Positions 11,037-24,310 of a stretch of 64,000 bases of DNA are shown in pieces. The stretch is taken from assembly GCA_011033025.1 (NCBI GenBank), contig WFMF01000084.1, positions 494,378 to 558,377 of the forward strand. Reading direction: 5' to 3'. The position numbers and the translations under genes were made by a program. How positions within the stretch are numbered: position 1 is the first letter of the stretch; each line of letters starts with the position of its first letter. The stretch is from Beroe forskalii. Its lineage: Eukaryota; Ctenophora; Nuda; Beroida; Beroidae. Under the pieces are notes generated by a model. It was not told the origin of the DNA. It made no database searches and worked only from the letters and a program-made list of their open reading frames with translations.

Positions 11037-14000
11037 AGGCGCGCTTCCTCCGAACAGGAAGTGGAAGCGCGCGGCGCGTACCGGTACACACATATATTAT
11101 GCGGGCTTTAGGAAGCACAATATGCTCGTTGCTGTTTGATCAATTTGCGAGCTCATAAAAGCACCCCGGCGCGGCGTAATACGCCTCAAAGTTTGTCTGA
11201 CCCCTCGCGTCAGACCCATTATTTCGTGGCCAGTGGCGTGCGCGAGGAGGTCAAGCAACGTCAATCAGCCAGAGTTTAAACTGAAACACGTATATCCCTT
11301 TCTGCGTTGCGCGCTTTCACACACTGCACCTATGCGGGCTTAGGAGCACATTTGGACGTTCACAATCACATTTGCGCTCCTGCCATAAATCCAGTCATAA
11401 GAAATAAATGGGCAATGTCTGCTTTTTAGACCCCACTTGTGAGTCGACGGACGTTGCCCGTCTATTTCTTCTGACTGGAGGGCGAGGTTGCAAAGTGACG
11501 TCCAAATGTGGAACGTTGCGCCGCGCGCGAGGGTAGGGTAACATCCTACGACTTGTGAGAATCATTGTATTTGTCGTACGATGTATGACCCGCTGGCGCC
11601 AGCGCTGATACTCGAGAGGGTCTGTCAACGTCAGACAAGAGAATCAGTGCAGCTAGCTGTCGCCAGAACTTATTTTTTCCCTCCCCATTGGCCTTTTTGT
11701 GAATACAAAAAGGCAAATGAGAGGGTTGGCAGAGATCGTGGTCTGGATGGGTGAGAAATAGATTATGTGTATATCAGGTCCAGTTTTGCAATACAACTAC
11801 TGTAATTTCTGGATAGTGCCCGGATTGCTCCTTTATAATATCAGTCGCGAAAATGTCCCTCCGTCCCTCCGTCCGTCCGTCCCTCCGTCCCCATATCTCA
11901 TAAATATTCAAAATAAAGAATTTCTTAATTCATGGAGCTGTCGGTCGTCAAATCTTATAGGTTGATCTGGCCCATCCGTGCCGCATGCTCGAACTCCTAA
12001 ATTATGTTAAGTTCTAGATTTAATTAGGCCGTTGAAGAATTCGTGTCTTAAAAAGTTAAAATCTTAGTTATGAGTTGGGCGGTGGATTGGAGGAAAAGGC
12101 TTCGGTTTTGTACTAGGTTTAGTACCAAACTGCATAACTATTAGACTTTCTGCTGAATTCGACTAATCGCGAGAAATACTGTTCGCTGTGAAAGACGAAT
12201 ATTGCTTTTTGGAACAAGAGGCAGCATTGAAACAGAAAACAAAAGCACGAATTTTGAAAATCAGATAAAAAGTGATATCAAATTAGTATTAACATTCAAG
12301 AAAATACATCGCGTGAATAAACGGTGACACAATTTGGTGCGAAACGTAAACCAATTCAACCAAATGGCGCGAAATCTACAACGAACTGAGTACAGCAACG
12401 AACGCGCGCGCAAGAATTTTAGGAGAAATGGCACGTGCCAATTCGTGTTCTCGGTGGTCGCGCGCAGCACGCGCATCGAACAATATTTATACTTCTATAA
12501 CTTTATCACGACTGCGTTTTGTATTATCTTATTATGATGCTTAGGTTACATCAAGCACCGCAGGGGAGGGAAATTAAGCGCCTGCATACGGCCTACGGGA
12601 ACAACGATAATTGTGTCGGTGCAGGCGCAATTCTTGTTTACAAATGACGCGCGCACAACAACAGGGGTTGAAAACGTTGTTTTGATTCGCGTTGGATGAG
12701 TTCAACTGGCGCGGCAAATGACTTTGACAATACAAATCTGATTGGATAAGTTTTCACTTTACCGCTGACGCAGAAAAACTGCCTGTTTTGCGTAACAATT
12801 AAAAAGAACTATCAACGAACTCAATAAGTAATAATGATAATATTAAAATGCTGCTATCTACGTCATCTAATTTTACTTCTATTAGCTCTAGGATAACGAT
12901 AGTATAATTGTTATAAAATAGAACACTCTCCGGCGTACACAGGAACTTCGAACCAAATTTCTCGGTTCTTTAGGTCCCAAAAACCGTCGAGCATTATTTC
13001 ATTATAACTGAAATGTATTCATAATGGATAAGATTTAGTCCCTTGAAATTTAATTAAATACACGATACTGAATTAATTAAAATCAGTTATTCCGTTTCTT
13101 TCTTTTGAGTTAAGTTTAACGAGATAAATGGAGTGTTAACAGCTATTAGCTAAAGAATGAAGACGCAAACTCTTTTCAAGTATTACTGTAAGCAGTATAG
13201 TATAATGAATATCGAAACTGAAGGCTATAACTATATTGACTGAGCCGATAAAATCAAGGATGTATGGAAGCTACGGTACAGCTTTAAGAATAAGTTAAAT
13301 TAACGAAATTACATAAAACTTCGATCAACAAGTGAAAATAACTCTTATAATTATATTTAAGTACGGTTCATAGTCTCTGCGCTATCATCACTAATTCAAT
13401 TCAATTTCATAACAAGATAGCAGAATGGCCAAATGAAGAAATGAATCCTATTTTTAAATTTTCCAGAACCTTCCTAGGCTATTTTGCGATGAATTTGATT
13501 GTGACAGATAAGATTTTCCATAACTGGAAGATTAAGGCGATGTTTATTATTCCGAATGACCAAAAGATGGCTCACATGCTTAGCAAAAGGTACAAAAAAG
13601 AATAATTCACTCGCACAAATGAGTAGAGTACATATCAAAAATGAAAAATGCTTAAAATCCCTATTCAAACCTAGGGAAAATGTCTATCGTCTGTCCAGTC
13701 CAGAAGAGGAATGAAATCCACAAATAAGCAAACATTATGGTACCCATGGTAACAATATCTGATTTCTCCTCCGATGATCTCCTTGGATAAATTTCCTCAG
13801 AAAGCTGAACGCTGAAATGAACCACCACACTTTGAATGCTACATCACACCTTCACACTACAGTGGAATGCGTAGTGGGCACTGTGTTGATTGTCACGTGA
13901 CCACACAGCTGCGGCGACTTGGCTTCGTACAAATCCAGAGAATGCCGCTTAGTTTCCGGGTTCCCATGGTTACTGTGGTTGCCATGGTTACTGTGATTCG

Positions 14001-15037
14001 TGCCCCTGTTCAAATCAACGGCACCGTTTCTTTGGCGATTCTGTCGTAAGGTTTGAAGGTATTTGTCGTAACTGTGAATAGAATTGTCGACGGCGTTGTC
14101 GTACCGATTGGTGACGACATGGTGCGATTCGGCGGGTCGGAAACTCCCCGCCCGGGGGCGGTACTGATCGTATTTCCGTTCCGATTTAACAACTGGGTCG
14201 GGAGCAGAGCGCAGACTCGTGGTGAGGTTGTCTATCTTGTGAGTCCAGGGAGCAAAGAAGCTCTTGTCTTTGGAGGAGGAGCTGGCGCTGCTGGGTTCGG
14301 GAGAGGACGGAGGGGCGGCTTCCAGGGTGTCCTTGGCGGAGTCCGACCAGCGCCGGGGCTGAGTTTTGGTGTCGGACGCCAGGGACATCTGGAGGGAGGC
14401 GCGCACGCAGTTGTCAGCAGTGTTGTTGGAGCTGGAGCTGGAGTGACGGGAGTCGCGTGAGTTGTCACGCGTTTTCTGAGGGTCACGCGGCGTGGCGGCG
14501 TCACGTGACGTCAGAGTGTTGTCATGGCAACGAATCGTGACGTTCTCGTAGTAACTCTCTGACTCGTACTGGTCGCTTTCCACTGATATCTGAAGAGAGA
14601 TAAGATTTTAAGTTTAACGGATATTCTGGAGCTGACGGTTTTTTTTAATTCTTGGATTTGGAATAACCATTTCTCTGGGAATTTCTGCTCATTATGACTG
14701 AACGCTCAATACAAGACTGCAGAGTGAACCAGCAGTCTGTGAACTACCTTACAAGATGAAATAACATGGGACAACTATTCTGGGGATCGAAACTATGGGG
14801 GTTCTAAAATATGGGGATTTTCGTCAAAAATCGCCAAATTTCGTACCCCAAATTAAATAAGGGGATTTTTCAAATTTGAAAAATTTTGGGGATAGATCAG
14901 AACTTCAGAAAGGCTAATATCACTGAGTTGATCGATAAAGGTAGACTGCAGAGTGAACTCGCAGTCTGTGAACTATACTGCAGAGTGAACTAGGAGTCAG
15001 TGAAATAGACTGCAGAGTGAACTAGGAGTCTGTGAAC
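11037..15037. repeat. Tandem segmental duplication, copy B
   Basis: This is the second copy of the 7074-11036 block, in direct orientation and about 40 bp longer because of small indels. It carries the intact terminal exon and runs on into the full-length minisatellite and the upstream exons of the FRMD4-like gene. It therefore looks like the original copy, with A the added one. Confidence 0.9.
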
Positions 15038-18000
15038 TAGACTGCAGAGTGAACTAGCAGTCTGTGAACTAGACAACAAAGTCAACCAGCACTCTGTGAA
15101 CTAGACTGCAGAGTGAACTAACAGTCTGTTAACTAGACTGCAGAGTCAACAAACAGTCTGTGAATTAGACTGCAGAGTGAACAAGCAGTCTGTGAACTGG
15201 ACTGCAGAGTGAACTAGACTGCAGAGTGAACAAGCAGTCGGTGAACTGGACTGCAGAGTGAACTAGGAGTCTGTGAAATAGACTGCAGAGTGAACTAGGA
15301 CCATGATCGCTCACCTTATCCTCGCTGGTGGATGAGGTGGTGCGTGGTTTGCGGAAGTGCGGGTAGTATCCGTTGTCTGACACTGCTTTGTAGTACGTTT
15401 GGTGCTCATGCAGCTTCTGCTTCTGGTCACTGAGGGGGTTCCGAGTCAGTTGCTATAAATAATCTGAAATCTAATCTCATAACTGTCACCGCATCAATCA
15501 GTAACATTCAACTCCAGACACAATTTTAATTAATTACAAACCAGCAAGTTGGAATACACTTTGGAATACGCTTTGCTTCCTTGATTAAATGGAGATTGTA
15601 ATTTGAAGACTTTTTAACTTCTACTTAAGGGGTTTGCCTTTGGGTTAGGTACTTTTGATATTTCCGTATAATATTAATTAAAAGTCGCATCATCTCCGAA
15701 AACGAAAGTCAGGAAATGACAACGAATGGAATCCCACGAAGATGAGAACCCCATCAGAAGGCGAACACGCAACTCTATAAAGTTCTCACGCCGACTATTA
15801 CCTGTCGCTCTGCTCGTCGCTGCAGCTGACAGGGCGCTGGAAGCGCTTGGCGCTCTGAAGTTTCCGCTCCAACTCCTGCAGTTTGAGGAGCGCGCGCTGC
15901 GTCGCCGTCTTGCGCTCCCTCTTCACGTTCCTCCCGATGCCGTGCTCGCGCGCCAGACGCCGCGCAGCGTGCACTATCTTCTTCTGGATCTCAACGTCAA
16001 ACTCCAAGCGAGAAACTTCATCCTGAGGGTTGAGGGTTAAATGTTCAAATTGCATCATGAATGCACAGTATATAACAGCGTATTATGTTTAGCCTTTTGA
16101 AATTTAGTAAAGAAAATTCCATATTCTCTTCTACATCAACTTTCCAAACAGGCAACAAGATTACAATTTTCAAATTCAAGTAACAAATTAAAAGGAAAAA
16201 ATTCCATTTCCACCACGACGCTTACCATGGTTCCTATCCCCTCGGAAGGATTGTTGATTGAGAAGCCCGTGTTGACATGCTTCCTGGACCAATCAGCTCC
16301 CGCCACCGGCTGCACTCTCTCACCGTTCAGAATTGCCTGCGGAGTGGAACTGTGTTGCGAGATATCGAGATTCGAAATGATAAGGGGGATTATAATAATG
16401 CGCTCCAGGAACTTGTTCTTGTGGTATCTAAAGTGAACAACGCAGTAACGTACCATGTTCAAACTGGTTCTAGTGGTATCTAGAGTCTCGTACACCGACA
16501 TTGGGACAAGAACGCCCATTGAAAACACAAGATGTAGCAAAAGGATTAGGAATGAAACAAAAGGAACAATAGAAATGAAATGAGGAGAATTGACCACTGT
16601 TGCTGATGTTTTTGTCAAATAATCATTCAAATAGTGAGAGAGCTCTATTGTTGACAAGCAATCAACGACCGCTTCGTGGCACTCATTGCATGTTATGGGA
16701 TGTATCTTCTCACATATTGTAGAGTGTAGTATCGCCGGGGCGACAGGTTTCATGATTGGCACCTTGGTGATGAGATTCATGTCACCTTCGAAATGGACGG
16801 TTGTATGGTAGAGGTATTCCCTGGTTGCATGGTAGGGGTTTCCCTGGTTGCATGGTAAAGGGCAGCAACAGCTGTCTTGCTTGGCGCCATGGAAATGATG
16901 ATATTACGGTATTACGGCTTACGGGGCGGAGGTCTGAGTGCCGCTTGAATTGCTGGTTGAATGAACTATACGAATCTTAATCAACGACCCGATCCGTGAA
17001 ATCGAAAAGCATAATTCAAGCCAAATTGATGATTGATGATTGATGAATCATTTAGCAGGGACGATCATTCAGCAAATGGCTTGTTTGTGCCCTCTAGGTG
17101 ACATGACAATTTGCCACGCTCCCTCCCCCCTAAACAATGCACAATCCAGCAACCATGCATCACAACCCACTCATCTGATGAGAATGTCATTTAGATTTAC
17201 CAGAAGAATGGTCCATGAAGACACATCCCCACAGAACACTCAATATTTGTGGTAAGTTGGTTGAAAAGAGGGTACAAACAATGGTACAGTGTCTCACACA
17301 CCCGAATAAGGGATAATTAACCGACTCTGGATCAAGTTAAATACTACATTCATTTTCTCTCTCATATGGTAGAACAATGCTGCAGCTGCTCCTTTATTAA
17401 ATCATTTCTACATTGCTGATGCTGCCCCAACTCAATGAATGAAGGCTATTGATAAAGTCGAGCATTTTGTTCGCCATTCAGATGTCGCTATTAGCTCTCA
17501 TCTAATCTTGAAATGGAGAATAAAACGTGAGATTAGGGTAGAAATCGTGTTTTTCTTGGCAAGTGGTCTCTGCTTGCCAGTGGCTGAAGTCCACATAGAA
17601 AGAACGCGGTGAAAAGCAAGCAAGACCACTGGAGATATTGCAGGGCAGTGGCGCCGGGTAGGCGATGAACTGTGGCGGCGATGGTTATTTAAGTTGCTGA
17701 ATTAAAATACAAAATAGAATGGAGTTCATAAATCAGCCAGGGAAAGTCACCATAATGAAGAAAATCTGTGTTATTTTATTGCAGAAACGTGTGCGGTGAC
17801 ATCATGAAATTCAGTGTCACGATGGATGAGAAAAGGAAATGGAAGGAAATGTCGCCAGGCAGTCGATCAAGTGATTGTAAGGAAAAGGGATGACTTGATG
17901 GAGCGATTTGACGACGCTACCTTCTCTCTACACTGGTCACAACTCACAGCACCTACCTGATGCCCAATGCCCAGTGGCAGAATTTTCCATTGTATCTTCC

Positions 18001-20852
18001 AACCCACCCACCTAAATTGTACGTTCTCAATACCCTCTTAACCCATCACACGCCTACCTCCCCTGTACATATACTCATTCACCACTGAACTAGAACCTTC
18101 CCCAGTTCCCTACCGGCTTCCCCCTTAAATCCTTCCCTCCCCCGGGGGGTGTCTCCCCGAGGACTCACCGACTCCTCCTGTTCGAGCATGATAACTCTCA
18201 TCTGCATCTCAGCCCTTCTCTCCAACAGATGAGCTCTCTGAGTTCGTAGAGCTACAATCATGTCTTCGGCAGCTAGCTCTGCCATACTTTCTGTCATACT
18301 CCCTCCAGTCGTGTAGCTGCTCCCCTCGAACAGCGAGCTGTTGTCTTCCGATTGCCTGCAGAGGTTTAGATATAAGTGAGGTTCAGTGACCTGGATTCCA
18401 ATGCAAAATAAGGAATGTGCAGGGACTATAATTGGTAATCTGACGGAAGTGCAAGGACTATAAGTGGACTTGAGTCCACCACAAAAAAAGGAATGTGCAG
18501 GGACTATTCTTAGTGGATTTTAGTGCACTGCAAAATACGGAATGTGTTGGGTCTATAATTACAATTATACTGGATTGTGGACTGCAGGCAGTTCCCTGCA
18601 GACTTAAGCATGGTAGTTTTGCTGCCATTGCCTGAGTATACTGCCATTTGCCTAAAATCAGACCTTTGACCACGTCATGATTACAAATAAATGTTTAATT
18701 TCAGGAAAAGGTAGCAGGAGGTTACCACTATCAGATCGATTATTATGGGCAGGATTTTAAAATTATGCTCCTCACGAAGAATAATCTACTTAACATGATA
18801 AATTATTATATATGCAACATAAACAATGATTTTATGAGAATTAACATCTCGTTGCCATAGTAGCGCTGCTAGTGACTCTAATTTCATGGTCACTTACAGC
18901 CCAAAGCATCGTATATCACTAAAATCATGCTCAAGTTCATGACCCCTGTACTTCATAGGGAACTAAAAAGCAGCTGGTAGAATCAAAACCAAAGAAATTT
19001 CAATCGAATATTTCACATAATTCCTTTGAAAGTCAGTCACCAAGATTGGTATTAATTTGGGAATTATATTCTTATATTATATTCGCTCATTCCGGGGGGG
19101 GGCCGAGAGCTAATTGGTAGGACCACATGCCAGTTAAGGGGTGGGTGACCCAGCGGGCTCGACCAGTTAGGGTCTGGACCCTAACTGGTAAAATTTTCTA
19201 CCAAAGGGTCCACCCAACCATCTGACCAGTTAGATTTTGTTACCTAAGTGGCTATTTTCAGACCTAATTATTGTGGAAATTACCATTTAAATCGAAATTG
19301 AAACCAAAGAGATTCATTCTACCAGAAACGATATTCTGAATTTGCATGATACAAGAAAGTGAGTTATGCTTTACCAATTTTGTGTTTATTTTTCATCGTG
19401 TATTCTATGTATACTGTATTATGTACATATCTACTCACACATAACTCAATAATCAACATCATGAGACCTTATCAATCTCGAACTATATACCTGTCGTCTA
19501 ACCATAACGTTGATGGGTCTTATGACATAGGCGCTCGAAATGATAGTGAAATAGATTAATAGGTACCGTTCATTCTTAATAATGATTCTGTGTTATTTTC
19601 GTTGTACTGCAATATCGATAGGATAGAGTGTTGGTTGTGATGAACTATATAGTTATATTTAACAGAAAGTTGTTTGGTTTGGAGTTTTAAAATGTGATGT
19701 GTAAGTGATAATTATGAGATTGGAGAATTACTTATTTTGCACTTATTTTGCCATACGAAATTAAGTCTCGATAATTTATGCGATTTAATTGAGATATTAA
19801 CATTATGAAATCAACATTAATTGGGTGGGTGGTTGTCGTCGATTTTGACCAACCACTTAGGGTAAGAACCTAACTGGTGGGTGGGTGGGTCAAAATTTTG
19901 GCTTACCAGTTAGGTACCAAAATAGGCATGTGGTCCAGCCATTTAGCTCCCGGCCCTCCCCCGCTCATTCCAGATACGCGCTGTCACATCGTCATGATGA
20001 GATGATTTGAGATGATTTGAAATGATGTGAATATGAGAAATCTGATATTCTAGAAATTGGGTGTGTATGGAGGACTTGTTTAATCCTGGACACTGCTGCT
20101 CTGTGTGTATGCTACACGGCTACCTGGCTTATTAGAGCTGTTAGCTTGCTAATATGCACAGGGAGCTTGGTCAGGTATAAATCACACAAACCATAGGCGC
20201 CAAGCAGTGACGTCATTATCAGGGTTAGAACATGGTGACTTGATGACGTCATTATCAGGGTAAGAATGGTGGGCCGATGACGTATATGCGTATGGACAAT
20301 GACTCTTTAGCTCATAAATAACCATCTGATTATCTGAATACACGTGTACTTGATGCGTTAATGATCACCGTTATTTATAATTTATAGAACAACAGTCGAA
20401 AATAATGCTAAAACAGAAAAACAATAATAATATGAGATTAAGAATATAGAAATGATTTAATATTTTAATGAGTGATTTAAAGTACACGTATTGTAGTGGG
20501 AGTGTGGTTAAAACGTTCAGGAATGATAATATTTGGAAAGTAGCAGTACACAAGGCGTGTTAAATCACTCTGGGAATAACAGCTAGGGTGTTTTAAAACG
20601 AGTTAAAATCCCAAATGATACACTCCCATATGATGCAGTGAGAATTCATTTTAAAATGAGTATGTAACATTGTAACAAGCAGTGAAATACTGATTAATGA
20701 ATGGTGCAGAGAAAACTGCTATGAAATTGTTATTAATTCTGTCAAATAATTGGGTAAATGAGTTAATCAAACCGTGCTTCCCCGTGACTTACCCATTGAC
20801 CAAGAGAAGCGATGGAGGAGAATCAGAACCCTCATAAAATCCTTCCCCGGGA
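13852..20852 (-). CDS. FRMD4-like CUPID-domain scaffold protein, 3' part, six exons
   Basis: FRMD4A/B, INAVA and CCDC120 share the CUPID domain, which binds cytohesins and organises ARF6 and junction signalling at the plasma membrane. Exons in gene order: 20852-20793, 18355-18169, 16336-16226, 16022-15802, 15429-15315, 14589-13852. All have GT-AG borders and compatible phases, giving about 475 residues. The second to fourth encode the split CUPID domain: a helix with EDMIVALRTQRAHLLERR, the motif RKHVNTGFSI, then VEIQKKIVHAARRLAREHG and a Lys/Arg-rich coiled coil. A Ser-, Tyr- and Asp-rich tail follows. The C-terminus STVV fits a class I PDZ ligand. The 60-nt first exon is the least certain; its phase match (AAT GG joined to G) is good. 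Family assignment is from motifs; the FERM domain is not in these exons, so an INAVA-type protein is possible. Confidence 0.8.
14940..15300. repeat. 32-bp minisatellite in the last FRMD4-like intron
   Basis: About eleven copies of a unit close to GACTGCAGAGTGAACTAG followed by CAGTCTGTGAACTA lie between the last two exons, just downstream of the donor at 15314. Units vary by substitutions, and one is shortened. Confidence 0.9.
16337..18168 (-). other. Intron of the FRMD4-like gene
   Basis: No further exon is evident. The phases of the flanking exons agree directly (GAG TCG to GCA ATT), so none is required. Confidence 0.5.
19094..19971. mobile_element. 878-bp TIR element with 10-bp target duplication, Mutator-like
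   Basis: CGCTCATTCC occurs immediately before (19084-19093) and after (19972-19981). The element starts with a G-rich run then GGCCGAGAGCTAATTGG and ends with the inverse, CATTTAGCTCCCGGCCCTC. Inner subterminal sequences repeat CCAGTTAGG and its complement, giving extended inverted structure. A 9-10 bp duplication with long TIRs is typical of Mutator-like (MULE) elements. It has no transposase, so it is non-autonomous. It lies in a FRMD4-like intron. Confidence 0.85.
20207..20285 (+). promoter_or_regulatory. Double copy of a CRE-flanked motif
   Basis: Two adjacent copies of GTGACGTCATTATCAGGG followed by a short spacer and ATGGTG..GATGACGT. TGACGTCA is the palindromic CRE/ATF site. The same arrangement recurs at least seven more times in the window. 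Its function is unknown; the type label is inference from the CRE sites. Confidence 0.4.
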
Positions 20853-22890
20853 CTTATCCACCGTTAGAGGAGCCCTAAAGTTAAGGAGGGTCATAATGGG
20901 GTTCAGACTGCGGTTGCCAAAGTAGGAGGAGCCCCTAAAGGAGATGGCTGGTTAAGAGAATACGAGGTGGGGTTTAAAGGGGAGTGGAGGCTACCAGAAT
21001 ACGAAATAAGGTTAAAGGGGGTGCTGGTTACCAAAATAGGAGATAAGGTTAAACTTAAAAGGGGTGATGGACTGGTGGTTCTGAGAATAAGGGTTAAAAA
21101 TGACAACTGCGATGATGGATAGGCAATGGTAAGAGAATACGAGTTGAAGTGCAAGGACTGCTTTGAGCAGTACGTAATGGTCAAATTAATGGTTCGTTCA
21201 TAACATTTGATTTTAAGATATTTGAATACTAAAATTCTGTGCAAGGAAAGCAAAAGATATTCAGCAATTTCTGATGAAAAGAGCTTTAATTTTAACAAAT
21301 TGAGTGAAATGAAAGCACCCGGTACAAAAACTCAAATGAGTGATGAGGTTATCACTATCAATGAAGCTCATTATAAAAAGTCTTTTACAGTTTTTACAGA
21401 CTTTGAGGCTAGAGACAGAGACTCTAGGAATAATTTTAAAAGGTTCAAGGGACCGTAAATCAAAATTCAAGTTAAATGTCTGCGATCATTGATAGGTTGA
21501 TAGGCGCACCATTCACCAAAAATGGCAGGTTACTTATTCCGCAAGGAAGATAACATGGGACTAGCATAACACATGACTACGGACATGGGACTATAGGAAC
21601 TGAGACAAATCTCTATACCCTGGATGGAGTCCAAGACAACACCGCATGGGTATAATCAACAGTAAACACGTGCATTTAACTAGACAACATCGTAAAGTTA
21701 ACAGCTGTTCTCAAGTCACGCGAGTGATTAAAATCCACCATGCTAGAGCTTTATGATACACTTCGCGTGGTACCAATGTAGTATTAGTAACACAGCAGTG
21801 GTGTTAGTGAACGCTTAAAAACTTTCAAAGAATGCTTTAAGTAATGCCAAAGAATGCTCAAAGTGGTGTGAAACCGTACGAAACTTGATGTCAATGTTTT
21901 AGTACACTTAGTACACAAAGTGAGGCCAGAGCTCAATTCAAGTTTCGTGTGATATAAACAAAACGTCACAATACCTACACAAAGCGTGATAAAGCGAACA
22001 CGTAGCACAAGACAATGTAAACTTTCACACAAAACTCTGAGAAGGGGCTCCTGCGTAGTAGTACAACTATAAGAGCCACCTGGATCAAAAGGAGCTATAA
22101 AAGCTCCTACGAATATGATGGACAAGTCAGAGTGACGAATTCTTCTGGGGTTAGCGTGGTTAATTGATGATGTCAATAGGCGCTATAATGATCTCTCATC
22201 CCTCATGGGACCCAGGATAGTAATTACAATGGTCCTACACTCGGAGGAATAATAAAACAAATGTATCATCGCTCATTATAAGGGTTATTTGTGGGCCCAT
22301 TATAATATTAGCTGTACAAACAGAAGCTTGGAGCAAACCAATTGTTTGCAATGAGCAGAGGAGAATTTCGAATCTCAGCGGGGGAAGAGCAATAATTCAG
22401 GCTTATTTTCTGTCATCCTAGAAGTAGAATATTTTAATAGAAACAACAAAAAACGGGGAGTCCGTACGTAAAACAACCATCCAAGCACTCAAGAACACAT
22501 CATGAAGTAATCAAATACACATCATAAGGTAGATAACGGAAAAGGATCGTTCCTTTTGAATCTTGATCTATTAAACTGATCCTGTACATTCTGCATTGTA
22601 GAGAGGAAAGAGGAAGGATGCCAGGAAAAAGCCTATTAAACGAGAGAGCAGTGTTTAGATAGCTCCCAGAATTACAGAGGAACTACACACAGAGGAACAA
22701 CAGGGAAACTAGGGGGAATACAGCATTCGGAATGACTTCTGTGTAGTGCTCGGTGGCTGTGTAAGCGGTGTAGGATAGGCGGTGGACTTTGTTATCATTA
22801 ATATACGCTCAGAGTATATAGGCGGTCACAATGACGTCATGAACATTGTGCGCGCTGCCAATTTGTTGAAATTTACCAGCCTATTTCTAA

Positions 22891-22938
22891 CGAGCAGGGT
22901 ATATCAAGGGGTTAGAATGGTGAGCTGATGATATCAAA
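22891..22938 (+). promoter_or_regulatory. Diverged copy of the recurring CRE-type motif
   Basis: The core TTAGAATGGTGAGCTGATGA matches the other copies. The flanking CRE halves are altered to GATATCA. A separate TGACGTCA lies about 60 bases upstream, near 22832. Confidence 0.3.
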
Positions 22939-24310
22939 CTGGTCTATTGTTCAGGCAGGACGTTCACGGACAGGTTCACAGTCGTCATCGCTTGATGGCT
23001 AAAGAGTGGGGTAAAACACGAGGATAGGAGTCAGAGCACTACACTGGGATTATCATAGAGTGATGTTCACTGATCGGTAATTAGTGGAGGAAAACGTAGT
23101 GATCAGCAGGTCAAATGAACGAGGGTATCATCATTGGGGTTCATGTTTAACTGCAATGGTTCACTCTGTAATGTTTACAGATCGTCATTAATGAACATGA
23201 GATGACATTGGATAAGTTCAGTAATCTACAAGAATCAGTAGTTATCTGTTGGTGATCATCTAAAAAGCAACAGAGAATGCTACGGCTTGCTACGAGAGAA
23301 ATATAACAGTCTGTAGTCGAAGTAGACTCAGTTAACGACAGATTGCCCCGACAGAACTATAGGCATGAGGATCAGCTAACGACAGATTGTCAGAACCTGG
23401 CTGGAATTGCGGTCAGAAAGCAGCTATCACAGCAGCTTGAGATTCAAATGAAAACCACCAGATTGATTGACAGATCAGTAAATATTCCAAACACGGTCTA
23501 ACACCCCAACACATCGCGACACTAAACTTCGTCACTTCATTATAGCAAAACTGATAATGACAGGAAACGCGGAGTGCGAATGAAAGAATAGCTATTTCGA
23601 GAATCTCAGGAGGAAGTTTTGCACTCTAAGCGTGAAGCAGGACGTTCAGACTACCCAGATCTTAGAGATAATGAGGATGTTATGCGAGGCGGAGCCCGGA
23701 GGAGATCACTGCGTTAGGAGACTCACCACACCACCCACATGCCATTTACAGAGCACCTCACTACACCAGTGGACTGTGGTGACTGCTCACAGTGACTCAT
23801 GCTGGAGAACTGGCAGGATATTATATCAGAGTATTCCGCACAAGCTAACTCGGAGTTGTGTGTAGTTTGTAGTCCAGGAGTCCAGGGAAAAGCAAAGCAG
23901 GGTGAAAAGCACACAGTGAGTCCAGGGAAAACCAAACCAGGACGCACATATTGCTATATATTCCAGTACACATCAAACATCATGGAATAGAACGGTAGCG
24001 CAACGGTAATCGATTATTAAACGGAGTATAGACGATGGACAAGAGAGGAGAGTGGATGTGAAAAACAATTAGAAAACAAAGACACACGTACACACAAAAC
24101 ACACACGAACTCAGACACACACACACACAGACACACACCTGGTGACTGACAGATCAAAGACGAATACCTACAGAAGGTGCGTAAAAACATCTTATCACCA
24201 GGGACTACAAACACAGAAAAGACTACAAACACAGATATACAAACGCAGAAATACAAGCCATGAGCTGTGTATATACAGGTCCACTAAACAAACACAATGA
24301 GTGTGTGTGA

